Source: Fumia sp045645505 (lineage in GTDB: Bacteria; Bacillota; Clostridia; Oscillospirales; Ruminococcaceae). Taken from it: a stretch of 64,000 bases of DNA. Shown here in pieces: positions 61,383-64,000 of this stretch. The stretch's first letter is position 1; each line of letters begins with the position of its first letter. The DNA lies in the NCBI GenBank assembly GCA_045645505.1, contig JAZRIW010000006.1, positions 1 through 64,000 on the forward strand, read 5' to 3'. The notes beneath the pieces were generated by a model. The model saw only the letters and a list, made by a program, of their open reading frames with translations. It was not told the origin of the DNA and did not search any database. A program made the translations under genes and the position numbers.

Positions 61383-62315
61383 TTATTCCTCACTAAATAA
61401 CGGCGTAGAAAGATATCTTTCCCCTGTATCAGGTAACAAAACAACGATTCTTTTACCTTTGTTTTCTTTTCTTAAGGCCAATACTGTTGCGGCAAAAAGT
61501 GCAGCACCCGAAGAAATTCCTACAAGTAACCCTTCTGATTTTGCCACCTCTCTTGAAGCTTCATATGCCTCCTCTTCGGTAACAGTAATTACTTCATCGA
61601 TAATATCTTTATTGAGATTTTTTGGAATAAATCCGGCACCTATTCCCTGAATACCGTGACTACCTGCGTTTCCACCCGATATAACCTTAGATTTTTCAGG
61701 CTCAACAGCAATTATTTTAACATCAGGAATTTCCTTTTTAAGCACCTCACCTATTCCCGTTATGGTACCTCCCGTCCCGACAGCAGACACAAAAAAATCT
61801 ATCTTTTTATCGGTATCATTTAAAATTTCAAGTGCAGTAGTTTTTCTGTGAGCTTCAGGATTAGCAGGATTTTCAAATTGCTGAGGTATGATTGAGTTTT
61901 CTATTTTTTCATTAAGCTCATAAGCTTTTTTAATAGCACCATTCATTCCGAGTTTGCCTTCAGTCAGCACCACTTCAGCACCGAGTGCTTTTGCAAGTTT
62001 AATTCTCTCAACACTCATGGTATCAGGCATCGTAAGTATCATCTTATATCCTCTCGCCGCCGCAATATATGCTAATCCAATTCCGGTATTTCCGCTTGTA
62101 GGCTCAATAATTGTGCCTCCCGGTAAAAGCTTCTTACTTTCCTCTGCAGCTAAAATCATAAAATATGCCGCTCTGTCTTTAACTGAACCCAACGGATTAA
62201 AATATTCAAGCTTAGCAAGTATTTCTGCCTTCAAATCAATTCTTTTTACAAGATTATTTAATCGCAAAAGCGGTGTATTTCCTATAAGCTCGGTAATGGA
62301 ATTTTTTATTTTCAT
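61383..62315 (-). CDS. cysK: Cysteine synthase A
   Basis: 310 residues from ATG at 62315 (GAGG upstream). PLP enzyme making cysteine from O-acetylserine and sulfide. The PLP lysine is Lys46 (PLGSVKDRAA), with PTSGNTGIGLAYIA (about 73-86), GTGGTITGIGE and GISSGAALF. The cysK-nadA pairing is notable because NadA needs an iron-sulfur cluster built from cysteine sulfur. Confidence 0.95.
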   Translation of the reverse strand: MKIKNSITELIGNTPLLRLNNLVKRIDLKAEILAKLEYFNPLGSVKDRAAYFMILAAEESKKLLPGGTIIEPTSGNTGIGLAYIAAARGYKMILTMPDTMSVERIKLAKALGAEVVLTEGKLGMNGAIKKAYELNEKIENSIIPQQFENPANPEAHRKTTALEILNDTDKKIDFFVSAVGTGGTITGIGEVLKKEIPDVKIIAVEPEKSKVISGGNAGSHGIQGIGAGFIPKNLNKDIIDEVITVTEEEAYEASREVAKSEGLLVGISSGAALFAATVLALRKENKGKRIVVLLPDTGERYLSTPLFSEE

Positions 62316-62347
62316 AATAAACAACCTCAAAAAAACTACTTTTTTAT

Positions 62348-62376
62348 AATATACTATGAAAAAAAAACTATGTCAA
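62348..62376 (-). promoter_or_regulatory. Promoter of cysK-nadA
   Basis: Minus-strand TTGACA (62371-62376), 17 bases, TATATT (62348-62353). No S-box or T-box structure was seen in the short leader. Confidence 0.7.
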
Positions 62377-62411
62377 CTAAAAGTATATGCCAATATTTAT
62401 AAAAAACATAC

Positions 62412-62440
62412 TTGAAAAGCTTTCATTAATATACTATAAT
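62412..62440 (+). promoter_or_regulatory. Promoter of tsaE-tsaB-rpiB
   Basis: TTGAAA (62412-62417), 17 bases, TATAAT (62435-62440), divergent from the cysK promoter. Confidence 0.7.
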
Positions 62441-62474
62441 ATAAAAAGAAAAATATTATAGATTGGATTTAATT

Positions 62475-62900
62475 ATGTTAAAATTTACTTCCAATTCGGT
62501 AAAAGAAACCGAAGATTTTGCTTATAAACTCGCAGACAAACTGATTTCAGGCGATGTCATAGCATTTAAAGGCGGTTTAGGTGCAGGAAAAACAGCTTTC
62601 GTGCGTGGCCTTGCAAAAAAGCTCTCGCCCGACGCGGATGTTTCAAGCCCCACATTTTCACTGGTAAACGACTACAGTGATAAAATTCAATTTTACCATT
62701 TTGATATGTACCGTATCAATTCAATGGACGACCTCTATTCAACAGGCTTTTTTGACTATCTTGATTCAAACTCGATATTAGCAATAGAATGGAGTGAAAA
62801 TATTGAATTTGCACTGCCTTCTGATGTAATAACCGTTTTAATTGAACCTCTTGATAACAACAAAAGAAATATTACTGTAACCGGAGGAGAAAGATTTTGA
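62475..62900 (+). CDS. tsaE: t6A synthesis ATPase TsaE
   Basis: 141 residues from ATG at 62475. Walker A GGLGAGKT (about 36-43) and SSPTFSLVNDY are the family motifs, and a conserved IEWSEN lies near 105. TsaE stimulates the TsaB-TsaD complex that puts t6A on ANN-decoding tRNAs. Its stop overlaps the TTG start of tsaB. The ribosome binding site is weak. Confidence 0.94.
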   Translation: MLKFTSNSVKETEDFAYKLADKLISGDVIAFKGGLGAGKTAFVRGLAKKLSPDADVSSPTFSLVNDYSDKIQFYHFDMYRINSMDDLYSTGFFDYLDSNSILAIEWSENIEFALPSDVITVLIEPLDNNKRNITVTGGERF

Positions 62901-63592
62901 AAATACTCGCTTTTGATACTTCTGCAAAAACTGCATCTGTAGCTGTTTTAGAAGATTATAATATCCTCTGTAATGCAAGTATAAACGTGGGCCTCACCCA
63001 TTCACAAACATTACTTTCTCTATGCGATTCTATTTTAAAAGCATCAAAAATATCACTTTCGGATATTGATTTGTTTGCTGTAAGTAAAGGTCCTGGTTCT
63101 TTTACGGGACTCAGAATTGCAATTGGTGCAATAAAAGGCATTGCCCAAGGATTAAATAAACCTTGTATAGGAGTTTCGACTTTAGAAGCATTAGCATATA
63201 ACTTTAAAGGCCTTTCAGGGGTTATAGTACCCGTAATGGACGCACGTTGTTCGCAAGTTTATACTGCTGCTTTTGAAGTTAATAATGATTACCCTGTAAG
63301 GATTTCCTGTGACGAAGCAATAACAATCGAAGAACTTTATAAAAAATTGAAAGATTACAAAGAACCTGTTACATTTGTAGGTGATGGTGCTTTATTATGT
63401 TATGAAGCGCTAAAAGATAGATTAAAAACCTTGTTAGCACCCGAAAAACTCCGTTTTCAAGATGCTGTTTCAGTTGCAACAGTAGCAAAACACGCAATTG
63501 ATAACGGTGAAAAAACAATTAAAGCTTCAGAGCTTATCCCCTCTTATCTGCGTATGCCTCAGGCAGAAAGAGAATTATCAGAAAGGAAATAA
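62897..63592 (+). CDS. tsaB: t6A complex subunit TsaB
   Basis: 231 residues from a TTG start with GGAGG upstream, overlapping the tsaE stop by four bases. The ASKHA-fold N-terminus ILAFDTSAKTASVAVL and the signature KGPGSFTGLRIAIGAIKG are clear. TsaB is a scaffold for TsaD. Many bacteria place rimI and tsaD next; here rpiB follows instead. Confidence 0.94.
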   Translation: MKILAFDTSAKTASVAVLEDYNILCNASINVGLTHSQTLLSLCDSILKASKISLSDIDLFAVSKGPGSFTGLRIAIGAIKGIAQGLNKPCIGVSTLEALAYNFKGLSGVIVPVMDARCSQVYTAAFEVNNDYPVRISCDEAITIEELYKKLKDYKEPVTFVGDGALLCYEALKDRLKTLLAPEKLRFQDAVSVATVAKHAIDNGEKTIKASELIPSYLRMPQAERELSERK

Positions 63593-63596
63593 AATT

Positions 63597-64000
63597 ATGA
63601 TAGCTATAGCAAGTGACCACGGCGGATTTCTTTTAAAAGAAGCCGTAAAAAAACATCTTGAAAGTAAAAATATTCCATATAAAGACTTCGGTTGTCATTC
63701 TGAAGCATCTGTTGATTATCCTGATATAGCAAAACCCGTTTGTGAATCAGTTATAAACAATGAATGTGAAAAAGCATTACTTTTTTGCGGTACCGGTATC
63801 GGAATTTCTATCGCAGCTAATAAAATAAAAGGCATCAGAGCTGCTTGCTGTGATGATTGCTTTTCTGTAAAACACACAAGACTTCACAACGACGCAAATG
63901 TACTTTGCATGGGCGGACGAGTTGTAGGCCCAGGACTTGCAACAGAACTTGTTGACATCTTTTTAGAAACCCCCTTTGAAGGCGGAAGACATCAGACTCG
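63597..64000 (+). CDS. rpiB: Ribose 5-phosphate isomerase B (C-terminus off window)
   Basis: 134 codons visible; the gene runs past the right edge. IAIASDHGGFLLKE at the start, the catalytic cysteine in FCGTGIGISIAANK (about 63-75), and GGRVVGPGLA match RpiB/LacAB. It interconverts ribose 5-phosphate and ribulose 5-phosphate. Only about 15 residues should be missing. It begins four bases after tsaB. Confidence 0.93.
   Translation, partial: MIAIASDHGGFLLKEAVKKHLESKNIPYKDFGCHSEASVDYPDIAKPVCESVINNECEKALLFCGTGIGISIAANKIKGIRAACCDDCFSVKHTRLHNDANVLCMGGRVVGPGLATELVDIFLETPFEGGRHQT

Noticed and set aside
62316..62347. S-box riboswitch before cysK
   Set aside because: The leader is only about 25 bases long and lacks the conserved SAM-aptamer blocks.

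Overview
The window is AT-rich, gene-dense chromosomal DNA from an endospore-forming, low-GC Gram-positive bacterium. I would place it in class Clostridia, but cannot name a genus. The evidence is a complete spoIIIAA-AH operon, the forespore sigma factor SigG, a PolC-type replicative polymerase, the split HisZ/HisG enzyme, the PyrK/PyrD type of dihydroorotate dehydrogenase, the MEP isoprenoid pathway and AGGAGG-type ribosome binding sites. Two large secreted proteins with discoidin, DUF4855, cohesin-like and dockerin modules suggest a polysaccharide-rich habitat such as gut or rumen. Nearly all genes from 9.3 to 57.8 kb lie on the minus strand. I saw no rRNA, tRNA, insertion sequence, prophage or CRISPR array.

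Layout. 1-6.65 kb: two tandem paralogous secreted proteins of unknown function, the first cut by the window edge. 6.65-7.44 kb: a non-coding stretch with five copies of a ~70-bp AT-rich tandem repeat, a promoter and a 14-bp perfect inverted repeat that resembles dif or lox; it leads into a Xer-type tyrosine recombinase. 8.5-14.5 kb: degV, then ruvX-pyrD-pyrK and lysC-hom-ACT protein (both read leftward). 14.7-23.7 kb: a sodium:amino-acid symporter and a complete ten-gene histidine operon (hisZGDCBHAFIE) behind a strong promoter with operator-like repeats. 23.8-35 kb: polC, ispG, a histidine phosphatase and rseP-dxr-cdsA-uppS-frr-pyrH. 35-39 kb: a long PRPP synthetase and three genes for a SpoIID-like protein, a peptidoglycan-binding protein and an unknown protein. 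39.3-51.6 kb: the clostridial housekeeping block asp23-nusB-tsaD paralogue-xseA-xseB-ispA-PAP2-dxs-tlyA-nadK-argR-recN, followed by a CDF transporter, an HD protein and ridA. 51.8-56.5 kb: spoIIIA operon. 56.6-60.5 kb: hflX, sigG, and an FMN-riboswitch-controlled ribU-HAD pair. 60.5-64 kb: cysK-nadA, and divergently tsaE-tsaB-rpiB (cut by the edge).

How it fits together. The ispG-dxr-uppS-cdsA-rseP and ispA-dxs groups supply isoprenoid precursors and undecaprenyl carrier for the envelope; frr, pyrH, nusB, tlyA and polC serve core information processing; spoIIIA and sigG act together, since the SpoIIIA-SpoIIQ channel is needed for SigG activity in the forespore. The least explained material is the DUF4855 pair and the repeat array plus inverted repeat in front of the recombinase gene; these are the best candidates for something not yet described. 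Functions come from reading the translated proteins and recalling family motifs; no search was run.
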